DNA of 64,000 nucleotides from Aspidiotus rigidus (Eukaryota; Arthropoda; Insecta; Hemiptera; Diaspididae). The stretch is taken from assembly GCA_035079385.1 (NCBI GenBank), contig JAVHKY010000030.1, forward strand, positions 1,984,001 through 2,048,000, given 5' to 3'. Made by a program: the position numbers and the translations under genes. Positions 22,072 through 33,120 of the stretch are shown here, piece by piece. The notes under the pieces are model-generated. The model saw only the letters and a list, made by a program, of their open reading frames with translations. It had not been told where the DNA came from and ran no database searches. The stretch's first letter is position 1. Each line of letters starts with the position of its first letter.

Positions 22072-22167
22072 CAAAAACTTGAAGGAACTTCAGCCAACAG
22101 CATTTTGTGATTTATCGATATTATTGTGACGTAACGGGAAATCAGTCCATTATCTGTATTTTGAAGA

Positions 22168-22426
22168 CTGCTTTCCGGAACAGCTCTGTTGATGAGATAG
22201 GAGCCGGTTATTACTGAATTGGGCCCCTTTGAGCGAAATCAAACCAAGCGACATAATTTATTCATTTCATTTTTTATTTTTTGAGTTATGCATACCAATG
22301 AAAAGTGCTTGACGAGTAAAATCTTAGGAAAAAATACAGAAAACACAAAATGCAAAGGTAAAGAAGTAATGTTCGTTTGAAAATCAGCTATCTTAAGGGG
22401 ATGATTGTTTTTCAAACTTCCATATC
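22168..22426. repeat. Direct repeat flanking the foldback element, copy B
   Basis: Second copy of 20640-20900 with about 10 percent differences, including a 2-bp change in CTGTTGAT-(CT)GAT and an insertion ATCTTAGG. See copy A. Confidence 0.8.
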
Positions 22427-22730
22427 TTAAGACTACTTAAATATCGCTCAGTTTGATTTTAATATTAAATCGCTCCAAGTTTGCTCCAAATCAGACTACG
22501 CATTATATTGCCCTTCTCATTTCTGTGTAAAGACCTTCGTAATCTCTTAGCTTTTGCTCTTCCTCAGTACCTTCTTGAATCACTTTTGACAGTTTAGCTG
22601 AAAAGTCTTTGCAGTAGAGATGTAAGTACTGGGCAATGTTTTGATTCCCTTATTCAACATAAAATACTTATTCTAGCTAGATGGTGTAAGAATTCAGAGA
22701 TTGTACCGTCCTGTAGGTTTGGTTTGTCTA

Positions 22731-22962
22731 CACAGAGTAAACAGAGGTCGTCTAAACGCGCTTGAGACACGGGCATCATCCAAATTCGTAGTTTAGGGTT
22801 CGCCTAACGCAGTTAACCGAGCGGTGAATCTGCAACACTCAACAATTTGCGATGTGTACCGCTGTATGCAGAGGTTGACGCGCACTCAACGCGTTAGGCG
22901 AACCTAAACTACGAATTTGGATGATGCCCGTATTTGTTAACGTTATGGCTGTTTTCTCTGTG
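22731..22962. mobile_element. Inverted-repeat MITE, 232 bp, exact 8-bp target duplication
   Basis: The ends are CACAGAGTAAACAG (22731) and CTGTTTTCTCTGTG (22962), with one mismatch in the 14-bp terminal repeat. Subterminal arms of about 41 bp (22772-22812 and 22891-22931) are long inverted repeats starting GGGCATCATCCAAATTCG. The flanking direct repeat TTTGTCTA is exact at 22723-22730 and 22963-22970. The 8-bp duplication is typical of hAT- or P-type transposition. No coding capacity. Confidence 0.9.
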
Positions 22963-23264
22963 TTTGTCTACCAGAGCCTCTAATGTCCTATTCGATAAAG
23001 GTAAAATTCTTCTACCAAAATTAGTAGTACTCTCGTTGACCTGATCTTAGCATCGGTTAAAAAATTGTAAAGACGTTGCGAAAATGTCTCACGCTCTCAG
23101 TTTGACAAAAATACCCCAATCACTGAAATTGAAGTCCTCTACCATAACTTGTGTCTCATCGGTAATGCTAATGCGAGATGTGAGCGTTACTTGTCTCTAA
23201 AACATCATCAGATCGTGACATCACTGGCAAATTGAGGTCAACGCTACACCTAGTTACCTATATT

Positions 23265-23419
23265 CAGGGGCGTATTTCCCAGTGGGCAAGATAGGCACGT
23301 GCCTACGACGAAAAAGCAAAGTAGGCGCTATTTTCACTCGCAAAATTTTTCGGAAATAGGCGCCATGAATAATTTTGCCTATTATGCCTACTACGCTATG
23401 AAGTGTAAATACACCCCTG
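23265..23419. mobile_element. hAT-type MITE, 155 bp, exact 8-bp target duplication
   Basis: Starts CAGGGGCGTATTTCC and ends GTAAATACACCCCTG, giving an imperfect terminal inverted repeat of the CAGGGGCG type common in hAT non-autonomous elements. It is flanked by the exact 8-bp repeat CCTATATT at 23257-23264 and 23420-23427. Confidence 0.9.
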
Positions 23420-23679
23420 CCTATATTATTGGGCTAAGATACATGGATAATAATATTGATACAGATTTACATAACATATCACCCGTATCAATGTTATATC
23501 GAATATAATCGATTTTATATGACGACTACATCGAATACAATGAATTTTACATATCGAGCTCATTGAAGGGCCGGTGTTTGAAGCGTTACACATCTGAGCC
23601 AATTCGCATATAAAGCATTGCACATCTAGTTACTTGAAGGGGCTATTTTAAACAGGCTATATACACCGACCTTCAAGCA

Positions 23680-24145
23680 ATAGAAATGTGATAGGAGGGT
23701 GATTTGGAAAATTTTCGACTCTCGAGTTTTGCCAGACGGCCGCGTCCCACCGATGAAACAGATTCTCTGTTGACAATTCCTACTTCCAAGTCATATATGA
23801 TGGGGGGGGGGGGAAGTCAAGAAAACTTCGACCTCCGAGAGCTATATTATATATGAATATGATAGAAGGGGACTTGGAAAAATTTCGACCTCGGAGTTAT
23901 TTATGGAGAAATTTCAACTTCGGAACTATATGTGATAAGAGGGGATTTGGAGAAATTTCAAATATTGAGCTGTTTCTGATAGGGGGAACTTGGACCTTCG
24001 AGCTCGAACTCATAAGGTGGTGAAGAACAAAGTTTAATCTTTTACGATGAAACCCCCGTAAAACAGGTTCCCTGTTTGCCTCGATTAACACAGTTAATGA
24101 AGGTAACCCCGAGCAGCTAACGAAGTAGGATGCGAGTTATTTGGA
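23680..24145. repeat. Dispersed-repeat cluster
   Basis: Four to five degenerate copies of a ~60-bp motif (GGACTTGG-AAATTTCGACCTCGGAG-TATATATGAT) run from 23690 to 24010. They are followed at 24056-24140 by a longer unit, GTAAAACAGGTTCCCTGTTTGCCTC then GATTAACACAGTTAATGAAGGTAACCCCGAGCAGCT. The same order occurs at 33120-33270. A G run interrupts at about 23803. Confidence 0.65.
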
Positions 24146-24650
24146 TTCTACATTGAAAAATACTTCTATGTGTATAACGACTTTACTCGACTTTAAGAAA
24201 TTGCTCCCAAAACAGTTCAAAGGATTTTGTTGGCGAAGAAGCTTTTTAATTATCCCACATTGTATTGAAAATAGATTAGTCTAACTAGAAATTTTACAGG
24301 GAATCCAAATCCGGCCTCAGATGAAACAAAGAATCATCTTAAAGGTGAGAAATTCGATTATTTTGGGTTGAAATTCAATTTTACTCTTAAAAAAAGTCTT
24401 TGAGCGTCCGATTTTTGGACTTTGTACTACTTTTTGAAAAATACGTCTAGAGCCACCATAAACTTTTGAAATGTAAACTACGCTAGAATGTGTGAAACGC
24501 CCGAAAAAATCGTCCAGAGATGAGAACTTGGCGAAAACCAGACATTTAAAATACACCCGTCATATTTTGTTGAAATAAGTGAACAATGAAACCAAGTCAA
24601 GTTATATATTTTTCCAAACAATGTAAGAAAATATCAATATTTTACGTTAG
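24146..24650. other. Intergenic DNA
   Basis: No gene supported. The part near 24590 contains AAACCAAGTCAAGTTATAT, shared with the 3' flank of secreted-protein copy 1, so the gene duplication includes the 3' UTR. Confidence 0.4.
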
Positions 24651-24947
24651 CTACTTGCGTTCTCCTTCACATTCGTGAAATATACAATTTGTCTTAAATA
24701 TTTGTACATAATTTGGATTTCCTATACAGCCTCCTTCACCAGAGTTTATAAAGCAATAGGGTCTGCCAGTATCAGTCAAGTAGCATCCATTAGCAATATT
24801 GCAAGCCTTTAGGGTTCTGTCTGTATCGATTGCGTAATTTTTCTTCGGATCTTTACAACGACAATATCCCTGCCCGTCCACCTCATAAGCAGCAAACATC
24901 CATGCGACAATGGCGACAAAGAGTACTAAAAATGTATTTGAGTACAT
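24651..24947 (-). CDS. Secreted eight-cysteine protein, copy 2
   Basis: Intronless, 98 aa, paralogous to the genes at 17535 and 31240. The signal peptide (about residues 1-25) is nearly identical to copy 1. The cysteines are at 29, 31, 49, 55, 65, 74, 88 and 93. Motifs YCRC, NYAID, NGCY, GRPYC and SGEGGC are shared with copy 3, to which it is closest; the tail after the last Cys differs in every copy. A TATA box (25066-25073, minus strand) lies 120 bp upstream, and the T-rich stretch immediately 5' of the ATG has probably slipped. Function unknown; an extracellular disulfide-rich protein is the safe reading. Confidence 0.87.
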   Translation of the reverse strand: MYSNTFLVLFVAIVAWMFAAYEVDGQGYCRCKDPKKNYAIDTDRTLKACNIANGCYLTDTGRPYCFINSGEGGCIGNPNYVQIFKTNCIFHECEGERK

Positions 24948-25065
24948 TTTTTTTTTTTTTTTTTCGATATTGTGTGTGAGAGAATACCGTACTTGGATTG
25001 ATTTTATCTGTAATCAGAGGACAATGCAATAATAGGTAGTGTAACGCAATATTGGTAAACAAGAT

Positions 25066-25073
25066 TATTTATA
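25066..25073 (-). promoter_or_regulatory. TATA box of secreted-protein copy 2
   Basis: TATAAATA on the minus strand, 119 bp upstream of the start codon, which would place transcription start near 25040 and give a 5' UTR of about 90 nt. Confidence 0.55.
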
Positions 25074-25383
25074 AGTTCCATTTTCTTTACGATTATCCAC
25101 AGGGATATTTTCTAAAAAAAATTCATCCAATACTAAACATCTCTGTCCTCTGCCGTACAAAGTTAAAGTGACGAACATCCAAATTGATGATCATTGATCA
25201 GGCAAACTGTGTTTGAATGCGATAACGATCTAGTTTGAATTTCCTTTTCTAATCTAATCACTACTCTAATTTTCTAGTGTAGAGGATGGAGAAAAATTTG
25301 TCCACACATTGGAACTTTTGAAAAATTGTAACCATAGCAGATTTAAAAGAAACAGGCCCGTGTTCCCAGCCTCCATTCTATTC

Positions 25384-26376
25384 TTAGAGTGGGAGTAGGT
25401 GGATTCGTTTGTGCTACAGCGAGTGCAGTTTTTTTTTTGTTTGTGCTAGTCTCCTTTCCCACCGACAATGAGGTGGCTGTGGACATGCGGCGGGAGAATC
25501 CGTTGGTGCTACATTTGTGCTGAATTGTGCCGTAGAGTTCTTTTTTTTAGGTGGTCTCCTTCCCTTCCAATCTTATGAGGGGGTTGTAAACATGCCAGGC
25601 CCTGTCCTATTCAATTTTTGGGCTGAAATCAGGCTGAATTGTATGTGCTACGTTTGCTGTGTAATGCTCTTGAGTTTTTCCGTCGTGGACAACCATTCCT
25701 CTCCATTCCTTGAGGGAGGAGGGTCCAGAAAATATGCAGAACCCAATTCTGATGACTTGCAGTTTTTAGGATAAAAGTGGATGGAATCGTGCTTCTTGGT
25801 AACATTTCTTTCATTGCTGGGAACAATGAAAATTTCAGCTCGTTTCCCCACTTCGATTATACATGGAGCCAAAATCGATCTCTCACGGAAAGCACACAAC
25901 AAATAACGACCTCATTGGTATCATCCCCTAGATCGCCTGGAAAAACAATAATTTCAGCTAGATTGCCTGGTCCCATTGAACATGGAGTCGCAATTGATTT
26001 CTCACCGTGAGCTTAAAACTTTACCTCAGAAGACAACGACTGGAGGAAAAGAATACCAGAACAAATACAACACTAACGATGCCATCCACTTTCATGTTAC
26101 ACACTGTAAATTATTAGAATTGGGTTCTGCTTATTTTCCGGGCCCTTCTTCCCCAAGTAATGGAGAGGAAAGGTTGTCCACAATGAAAAAACTCGAGAGC
26201 ATAATACAGCAAAAACTTTGCGCATGCAATTCAGCCTGTTTTCAGGTCAAATATTGAATAGGACAGGGCCTGGCGTGTTTACAGCCCCCCCCCAGATTGG
26301 AGGGGAAGGAGATCACAAACGAATCTACACGCTCCCACCCCAACACAACCCCAATAATTGTGTTGGGGTGGGAGCT
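25384..26376. mobile_element. Foldback-type inverted repeat, about 1 kb, inserted in duplication block 2
   Basis: The left arm (about 25547-25785) is an inverted copy of the right arm (about 26074-26316). Shared words include AGGCCCTGTCCTATTCAAT against its complement in ATTGAATAGGACAGGGCCT, and AGAACCCAATTCT against AGAATTGGGTTCT. Inner segments are also partly inverted. At 26331-26375 an additional perfect 18-bp stem, GCTCCCACCCCAACACAA, closes on itself with a 9-base loop. Comparison with block 1 shows that this segment interrupts otherwise homologous DNA (18980 against 25350 and 26430), so it is an insertion. No exact target duplication was identified. Confidence 0.65.
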
Positions 26377-26429
26377 GTGGACATGGACCACAAAAACACT
26401 TGAAAATTTTTTCTGGTAGGAACGCCTTT

Positions 26430-27590
26430 TACGAGTAGAATGAAGAGCTGCCAAAAAAAGGGTACCGAGGTTGGCCAGTTGTAACTGTTTGAACCGGACT
26501 TCTTGAGAATACGATCGTAAAATTTTAAAACACAGATGAAGTCTCAAATCAGTAGAACAGTACTAGGTATAATATTTTATTATGTAGGCCTATTAGAGAA
26601 AGTGCGATGTTTTTGCATGCAAAAGATTTTCTCAGAGGTGAACAAATTGAGAGATACCGGTTATGAACTGATTCTATTGGGACTTGATTGCGCCACCTTC
26701 TATTCATGTTATATCTCTCTTCTCGTCTCTAGACTTTGACTCATACAGTGAAGACTTTTTCTTTTGATATAATTACTTTTTCCTCCAAATGAGTTCATAA
26801 AAAATTACCAAAATATTGAAACAGAAAATAAAGCTGTCTTATAATGTAATAGACAGCTAGCGAAAGTATTGAGTAGAAATTCCAACTTACGGACAGAAAA
26901 CAAACCTGAAGAGGAGTTGCACTGGAACAGTAGATCGTTTGGTTCAAACTCGATAGATAGCAATGCTAGACAGTATCGCCTCAATTTATATGTACCGTAT
27001 TTTGTATTTTATCCGTAGGCCATCCTCAAGGTAACAAAGGTGACAAGAAATACAACTTGAATGATCATTATCTGTCACAAAAAAAAAAATAGAAAGCGAA
27101 GGAAGTTATACAACCGTGAATGTCTTTGTAGTATTACTCTTTTCTTCAGTGCTTATCATGAATTGGTATGTTTTTCAGTACATGATTACAAAATCGGATC
27201 TATTTGCGTCAATATTGAAAACGATTGGAAGCCTCGTTAACCAGAATTAGTCACATTATGTACAAGCATATTATACAACTTTTCTTTCTTCTAAAATTTA
27301 TCAGTCTCTGTTCATAAAATTGAACCTATTGCGTCAATTGACAGTTCTGGTTTTCTGTATTATTGTAAAATATGGATAACAATGACCGTGACGGTAGAAT
27401 CTGATAATTACTTGGAAACCTAAATTAAATTCAACCTGAAAAATACTAACGGAATCGTATCTTCTATTTGTCTGACGGTTGCAAAGTATTACGTATCAAT
27501 TTAAAAGTAAAAGAGAACTATACTCCTAGTGGCGGTTTCAACCTGGGCAATAAACCATGAGAATCGTCGAATGGAGAAGAGAGATGGTAC
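26430..27590. repeat. Segmental duplication block, copy 2
   Basis: Homologous to 19000-20290 and, from about 26850, to 33370-33970. On the minus strand, 27070-27015 contains a 19-codon ORF starting MIIQVVFLVTFVTLR and ending MAYG, which looks like a signal peptide; copy 1 has a 9-base deletion and no ATG there, and copy 3 has diverged. It may be the relic of a second secreted gene. Confidence in the duplication is high; in any gene, low. Confidence 0.7.
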
Positions 27591-27649
27591 AAGTCTTCCA
27601 GAATGAGAACTTTTTTCAAGTCATAATGCAAAATAAGGTCCATTTCAAC

Positions 27650-28140
27650 AGCCCCCCCCCTTTTTGAAATTTTCAATTTTTTTTTGGCAAGATGAATTGT
27701 GCTCGGTTTGTGCTGAATTGTGCTGCAAGAATTATGTTTTGTGCTTGCCCCCTTCCGAAGATGTACAAAAAAGTCTCTGGTGAGGCTGGTGAAACGATGG
27801 CCCCCCTTTTTGAAATTTTGAATTTTTTTTAGCAAAATGAATTGTGTTGCAAAAATGATATTTTTCGCTTGCTCCCTCCCGAAGATATACAAAAAAGTCT
27901 CTAGAGGGGCTGGTGCAATGGCAGCCCCCCCTTTTTTGAAATTTGTAATTTTTTAGGGCAAAATAAATTGTGCTCGATTTGTGCTGAAATTTACCGTAAA
28001 TTTTATGTTTTGTGCTTCCTCCCCTCTCCGGGATGGACGTAAGTTGGTCAAACAATAAACTCCAAATTTTGCATCCTTGTCTCACTGAATGAATGTGCTC
28101 AATTAGTGTTGAGATGCGCACATTTCATGTTTTGCACTTT
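27650..28140. repeat. Tandem repeat array, ~130-bp unit, arm 1 of a large inverted pair
   Basis: Three to four units contain CCCCCCTTTTTGAAATTT, GGCAAGATGAATTGTGCT, TTTGTGCTGAATTGTGC, ATGTTTTGTGCTT and CCGAAGATGTACAAAAAAGTCTCT. The same unit appears reverse-complemented at 28640-29470, so the array and its mirror flank a ~500-bp centre. The ORFs here are repeat translations and not genes. Confidence 0.75.
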
Positions 28141-28639
28141 CCTCTTTCTTTAAATATTCACAATCTTCGGTAGGGCTACTGTGAAAACAAGGAACCTATT
28201 TGTTCTATGGGACTTGGAATATTTTTGACTATCAAGCTATTTGTATGTGAAGAACTTGGAGAAATATTGACTTTAAATCTGGTGGAAACTGACCTAACCT
28301 AATAAGGTAAGTGGAACTTGACGAAAGTCAACAAGAAATCTACGGAACCTGTTCTATGGGCACAATTTGATTATGAACGCATTAAGATTGAAATTCAAAA
28401 TTGGAGTCCCCTCCTATCATACGATAGCTTGGACGTTTAAATTTGTTCAAGTCATCCAACTCTATGCCATGTAAATTGATGGCCTGAATTTTGCAGAAGT
28501 ACGTGACAGAAAGAAAACGCGTACATTGCTCCATGTAATTGAGCCTAAATCGAGAATAATTTATTTCGCCTGTTTTATGTTTAAAATTATAAAAGGAGGA
28601 ACCGTTGTCTTGCAAATTTACGCTCATTATGGAGATGGG

Positions 28640-29470
28640 ATGAAAGCACAAAACGTAAAATGTACAGAACAATTCAGCACAAATTGAGTAAAATTTATTT
28701 TGACAGATAGAAATACAAAATTTGATAAAAAAGAAGGGTCTTTACAGTTTTACAATTTCATCTCAGGACTTTTGTGGATATCTTTAAAATTGGGTGGGAA
28801 CGAAATGTAATATTTGCAGCACAATTCATCACAAATGTAGTACAATTCATTAGGGCAGATAAAGATTCTTAATGTAATAAAGGGGGAGGGGTACTTGAGA
28901 TTGACTCCGATTGTGGAGAAGGGCTGGGAGTACGAAACGTCAAAAATTCTCAGAACGGTATACCAAAAGTCGAGCTCAATTCATTTAGTCGGATAATAAT
29001 TCAAAACTTGGATCAAAAAAAGGAGTTCTCTACAGTTTCCCAAGCTCACCTTATAAGACTTTTGTGGATATTTTGAGTAGGGGGGGGGGAACAAAACATA
29101 ATATTTGAAGCACAATTCAGCACAAATCGAGCACAATTCATAGATGGTCATTTCAAATTTAAAATTTGAAAAAGGGGAGGTTGTCATTTCAGAAGCCCCC
29201 AGAGACTTCTTTCAAAATCTTGAGGAGGGAGCAAGCACAAAACATATTTTTTATAGCACAATTCAGGACAAATCGAGCACAATTCATTTAGCCCAAAAAA
29301 TTGCAAATTTCAAAAAAGAGGGACTGCCTCCCCCTAAGATACTTTTCAAATATCTTTGGAAGGGAGCAGCAACAAAATATAATTTTTGCAGCACAATTCA
29401 GCACAAATCGAGCATAATTCATTTTGCCAAAAATACAATTGAAAATTTCGTAAAGGGTAGGCCGATGAAA
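28640..29470. repeat. Inverted continuation of the ~130-bp repeat array, arm 2
   Basis: Units read GCACAATTCAGCACAAATCGAGC, ACAATTCATTTxGCC, AAATTGCAAATTTCAAAAA and GGGAGCAAGCACAAAACAT, the reverse complement of arm 1. At least four units occur, near 28660, 28800, 29090, 29220 and 29370, with uneven spacing. Confidence 0.7.
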
Positions 29471-31239
29471 TGGACCCATGCAAGGTATTTATATATTATT
29501 ACTAGAGACCGGATTTACTGGCATAATTAGCAGATAATCCAGCTTGCTTGATGGCAAATGGCTGAAAATCAATGGACAGTAGGTCCCAGGGTACAGGGGG
29601 CCAAGGAAATAATTTTTATTCTGCCAAAAAATGTCAAATTCAGAATAAATGCCAAAAATGTTGGTAATTGCCAAATAATGCCAAAAAGTCTCAAATCGGC
29701 GCTCGTCTTGTAGTAACCAAGCTTGAGAGGGAGCGTGAGCGCTATTGGCGAGCCGGCTTGCGAGCGGAATGAGCGACAGCTCACTTGCGAGCGTTTCTAA
29801 TGATTTTTTTATATAGTACTTCGTCGAGTATTATAGTCAAAGTTATTTCTTCCTTCTTTCTTGATTACCTTTACCCTGATATTAGTCAAGATTCCTGCTT
29901 TAGAATCAAGAAGCAGCCTCATGGTACCACTGGCTTGCTTTATAATTGATGAATTTTGAAAATTTTCCCGCTCGCTCGCACCAATCAACGCAAGTGAGCT
30001 AACCTGCTCGCGCTCGTAATTTCACGAGCGGTTTCCACCCTTGGCACAAATTCGCCTACTTGAATTCAGGCTCTATCTCAGAGATAATAGAGGGCGTGTA
30101 CCTCGAGCTGTGTATAATATAAGGGGGGGGGGGGGACTTGGAAAAATGTCGAATTCCGAGCTATATATGATGGGAGGGGACTTGGACAAATTTCCACTCC
30201 CCTGCTATATATGATAAGGGGCACTTGGAAAAATTTCCACTCATGACCCTTAATAAGTGACAGAAGGAGGACCTATGGTGTTTGAAGCATTGAATATCTG
30301 GCTCATCAAATGGACTAAGCCAATTGGTGTACAAAGCATTGCATGTCTAGTTACTTGAGGGGGCGGGTCATGTAATGTATTACTTTTAACCCATAGAACA
30401 GGTTCCCTGCGTTCCTTGTATAACACCGAGTCGCCGTTCCATTTCAACTCTTCAGAGATGTACAAAAGTTCATTGAAAGAGGATGAAGTGATGCCTTATG
30501 TCTTTTGATAGATAAAACAGAAGATGAGGAATAAAAAATAGGGAATGACAAGGATGCAGAGGAAACAAGTACTGATGCCTTCAATTCAAAGGATGACTAA
30601 TTCAATTCTCAAGTGTGATTGTATTAATAATAAATTCATAATTTTAATTAGATTCTCGTTCAATTCCTTAATGTACTTTTCCTGAAATAAACTTAATTTT
30701 CTCTTTAATTCATGGTGGAAATGATTTAAAAATGGAACTCAAAAAATCCTATTTTTGAAATTTGACTGATTGTTTAAATCTACCATATTGTGTTTTCGGA
30801 GTTCTGTTGGTCATTTTACTTAGATTTATCAAAAAAGTAGTTCTAAAGAATGTTAATTTTTTATTTTTGGTTGTCCTCGCCCCTGTTTTAGGCTATAATA
30901 AGCTCAGGGAATTTTTTCATTATTTTCCCCACATTCAGCCTCTGATTTTGTACCAATTTTCGGAAGGAATTATTATTGGTCACCTAGAATCGCATCCTGT
31001 CAAACCCATCTGCTTTATTATTTTTTTTTTCAATCTCAGCATTACCGGAAAGTTTGAGAAAATTGAAATGTGTCACTGTTGTTACAGTGCTTATCGTATG
31101 CCTTGTAGTCGTACTGTTAGAACACAGAGAAAAATTGGATCGGTAGTCGTGAAATAAAATAATGAACAATGAAATCAAAACAAACAGTATATTTGTGTAA
31201 TTTGTATGTAAACGGTGTAAAATTTTACATCAACTAGGC
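29471..31239. other. Intergenic DNA with scattered repeats
   Basis: 29700-30060 has repeated GAGCG/CGCTC words and a 12-bp inverted pair AGCTCACTTGCG (29777) and CGCAAGTGAGCT (29990), possibly a decayed MITE. 30060-30440 holds more copies of the GACTTGGAAAAATTTC family, a 12-13 bp G run near 30123, and CCATAGAACAGGTTCCCTG at 30392. 30440-31239 has no feature I can support. Confidence 0.4.
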
Positions 31240-31542
31240 CTAATCGAGAGAACCTTCGCAGTCGACATACTCGTTTTGACAAGTATCCCCAAATATTTGT
31301 GCATAATTTTTACTTCCTATACAGCCTCCTTCACCAGAATCTATACGGCAATAGGGTCTTCCAGTTCCATCCTCGTAGCATCCTCCAGCATTATTACAAG
31401 CTGTTTGGGTTCCCTCCGGGTCGATTGCGTAATTATCTTGTGGCATTTTACAACGACATATTACATACCCTTCGATCTCATACGCAGCAAACATCCATGC
31501 GACAATGGCGACAAAGGGAACTATAAATGTATTTGAGTGCAT
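31240..31542 (-). CDS. Secreted eight-cysteine protein, copy 3
   Basis: Intronless, 100 aa, paralogous to copies 1 and 2. The signal peptide is about residues 1-25, with a Leu-to-Pro change within the hydrophobic core (FIVPFVAIVAWMF) that still leaves a clear core. Cysteines are at 29, 31, 49, 55, 65, 74, 88 and 95, with motifs ICRC, NYAID, GGCY, GRPYC and SGEGGC. Closer to copy 2 than copy 1. The minus-strand TATA-like TATAAGAA at 31688-31695 is 146 bp upstream. Function unknown; the conserved Cys frame with variable loops and tails is what is seen in rapidly evolving secreted families. Confidence 0.87.
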   Translation of the reverse strand: MHSNTFIVPFVAIVAWMFAAYEIEGYVICRCKMPQDNYAIDPEGTQTACNNAGGCYEDGTGRPYCRIDSGEGGCIGSKNYAQIFGDTCQNEYVDCEGSLD

Positions 31543-31687
31543 ACTTATTGTTTTCTTTGCTCGTATGGAAGAGAATTTGATACTTGGTTTCTTCTGTAAT
31601 CAAAACATAATACAACGAAATATGGATGAACAATTGATCAAATTGGTGTTTTCTCAATTCAGCAGAGGTCGTATTGATAGTGTGTGT

Positions 31688-31695
31688 TTCTTATA
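31688..31695 (-). promoter_or_regulatory. TATA-like box of secreted-protein copy 3
   Basis: TATAAGAA on the minus strand, 146 bp upstream of the start codon, at a similar distance to the box of copy 2. Confidence 0.4.
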
Positions 31696-31739
31696 GTGGT
31701 TTCCCAAGAGGCATGTAAACCTTATTACTAAAATAAATT

Positions 31740-32165
31740 CCACCCATAGAACAGGTTCCCTGCGTTCCTCGTTTAACATCGTTAAGGAAGTCTTAATTTT
31801 TTTATTTTGTATCAGTCCGCAAAGGTCTAGAAATTACCACAATGAAAAACCAAAGCGAGAATAGAGTGTTTTTTAGGTTTTTTAAGTTTTTTTTTTTTAT
31901 TATCAAGTACATCCAACCAAAAAATAATTATTAAAACAATAAATTTATTTAAAAAATCAAAGAAGAGAAAAAACAAAGAGGAAAAAATACAAAAAAAAGG
32001 AATAGAAAAAAATTATATACATTATACATGTAAAAAATACAAAAAAAAAAAAAAAGCGAAAACAATAATACTTTGATATAGCAATCCGTTGTGAGAACTG
32101 AAGCCGAGTTTGAATTCATGTATTAAGGGTGCATGATTTAAACGCTCTTTAAAGTTTATAAAAAG
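31740..32165. repeat. Dispersed-repeat word and A-rich DNA
   Basis: 31742-31790 carries CCATAGAACAGGTTCCCTG followed by CTCGTTTAACATCGTTAAGGAAG. 31890-32060 is A/T-rich with several A runs and lies at the 3' side of the minus-strand LINE fragment that follows, so part may be its 3' region. No gene. Confidence 0.5.
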
Positions 32166-33120
32166 TAAAATCATAAAATATGAAGAAGGAAAGAAAAAAA
32201 AAAAAAGAAGTTGGAAAGAGGATGGCTACTGGTGACTGGATCATACCTCGAAGGAAAAATGGAAAAATTGATTTGAATTTGAATGTTGATGGAAGGAGTT
32301 AGGTCAGAAATAGATTTGAAAATGTGCGAGAAAATCGAAGGATTTCCGGATGATAGGATGTCGGCGGCTGTGAGAGGGGTACAGAATTGTAGATTAATGG
32401 CTTCTGAGTACAATATTTATCTAATGTTGAAAATTTCTGAACATTCGAAAAGATAATGATTGATGTCGCCTTTAGAAGGATTGTCTGGAATCTGGGTGAA
32501 GGAGACATAGATCAGATTTGGAAAGATTTAAACGTGGGAGTCGATTGTGTCCAAAACGAAGAATATCGTTAACAAGTTTATACCAAGAGAATGCCAAAAG
32601 TAGAGGTTGAACGAGGAAATATTGAGATTTCAGATTATTGGTGGATTTCGAGTAGGATATTGCCCAGTCATCTCGCGTGGAGCATCAAATTAGAGAAAAT
32701 AGTTCTACGTAGGGAGCAGATTTGATGAGACTGGTGATCAGGGGTGCTGGTTTAGCTAAAATATCTGCAATTTCGTTTGGGGATCCAGAGAAAATTAATC
32801 TTTATGGAGGTGAGAGAATTGATCAAGCAGATCACTGATAAAGCTAAGGATGAATTAACGCGTGGAGGATAGAAGAAATAGATTGGAGAGCGGACCATCG
32901 GGTGGAGGCTAGCATCTTCAAGACATTGATACAGGGACCGATTTTTAAAATGAGTTTGGGAATATGTTGATTCCATAATAATTTTGGATCGAGAATAATG
33001 CCTAGATATTCTATTTTAGAAACTAATAGAAGTGGAGTATTGTAGATAGTAAGAAGAGCATTTGATAAGTTATAGGGCTTAAGAGAAAATACCATTGTCG
33101 CTGACTTAGGAAGACTTAAA
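32166..33120 (-). pseudogene. Decayed LINE fragment with RT end and RNase H (I/Nimb-like)
   Basis: Reading the minus strand from about 33120 downwards gives, across several frames, the end of a reverse transcriptase region (KIEYLGIILDPKLLWNQHI, a thumb-type signature), then ALIHP, then an RNase H-like stretch (ICLINSLTSIKINFLWIP, where the usual text is FLWIPGH) and a terminal Cys/His-type block now frameshifted. Several stops and frameshifts interrupt it, so it is a dead, 5'-truncated copy. RNase H after RT points to the I group of LINEs; the exact clade is uncertain. Confidence 0.75.
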
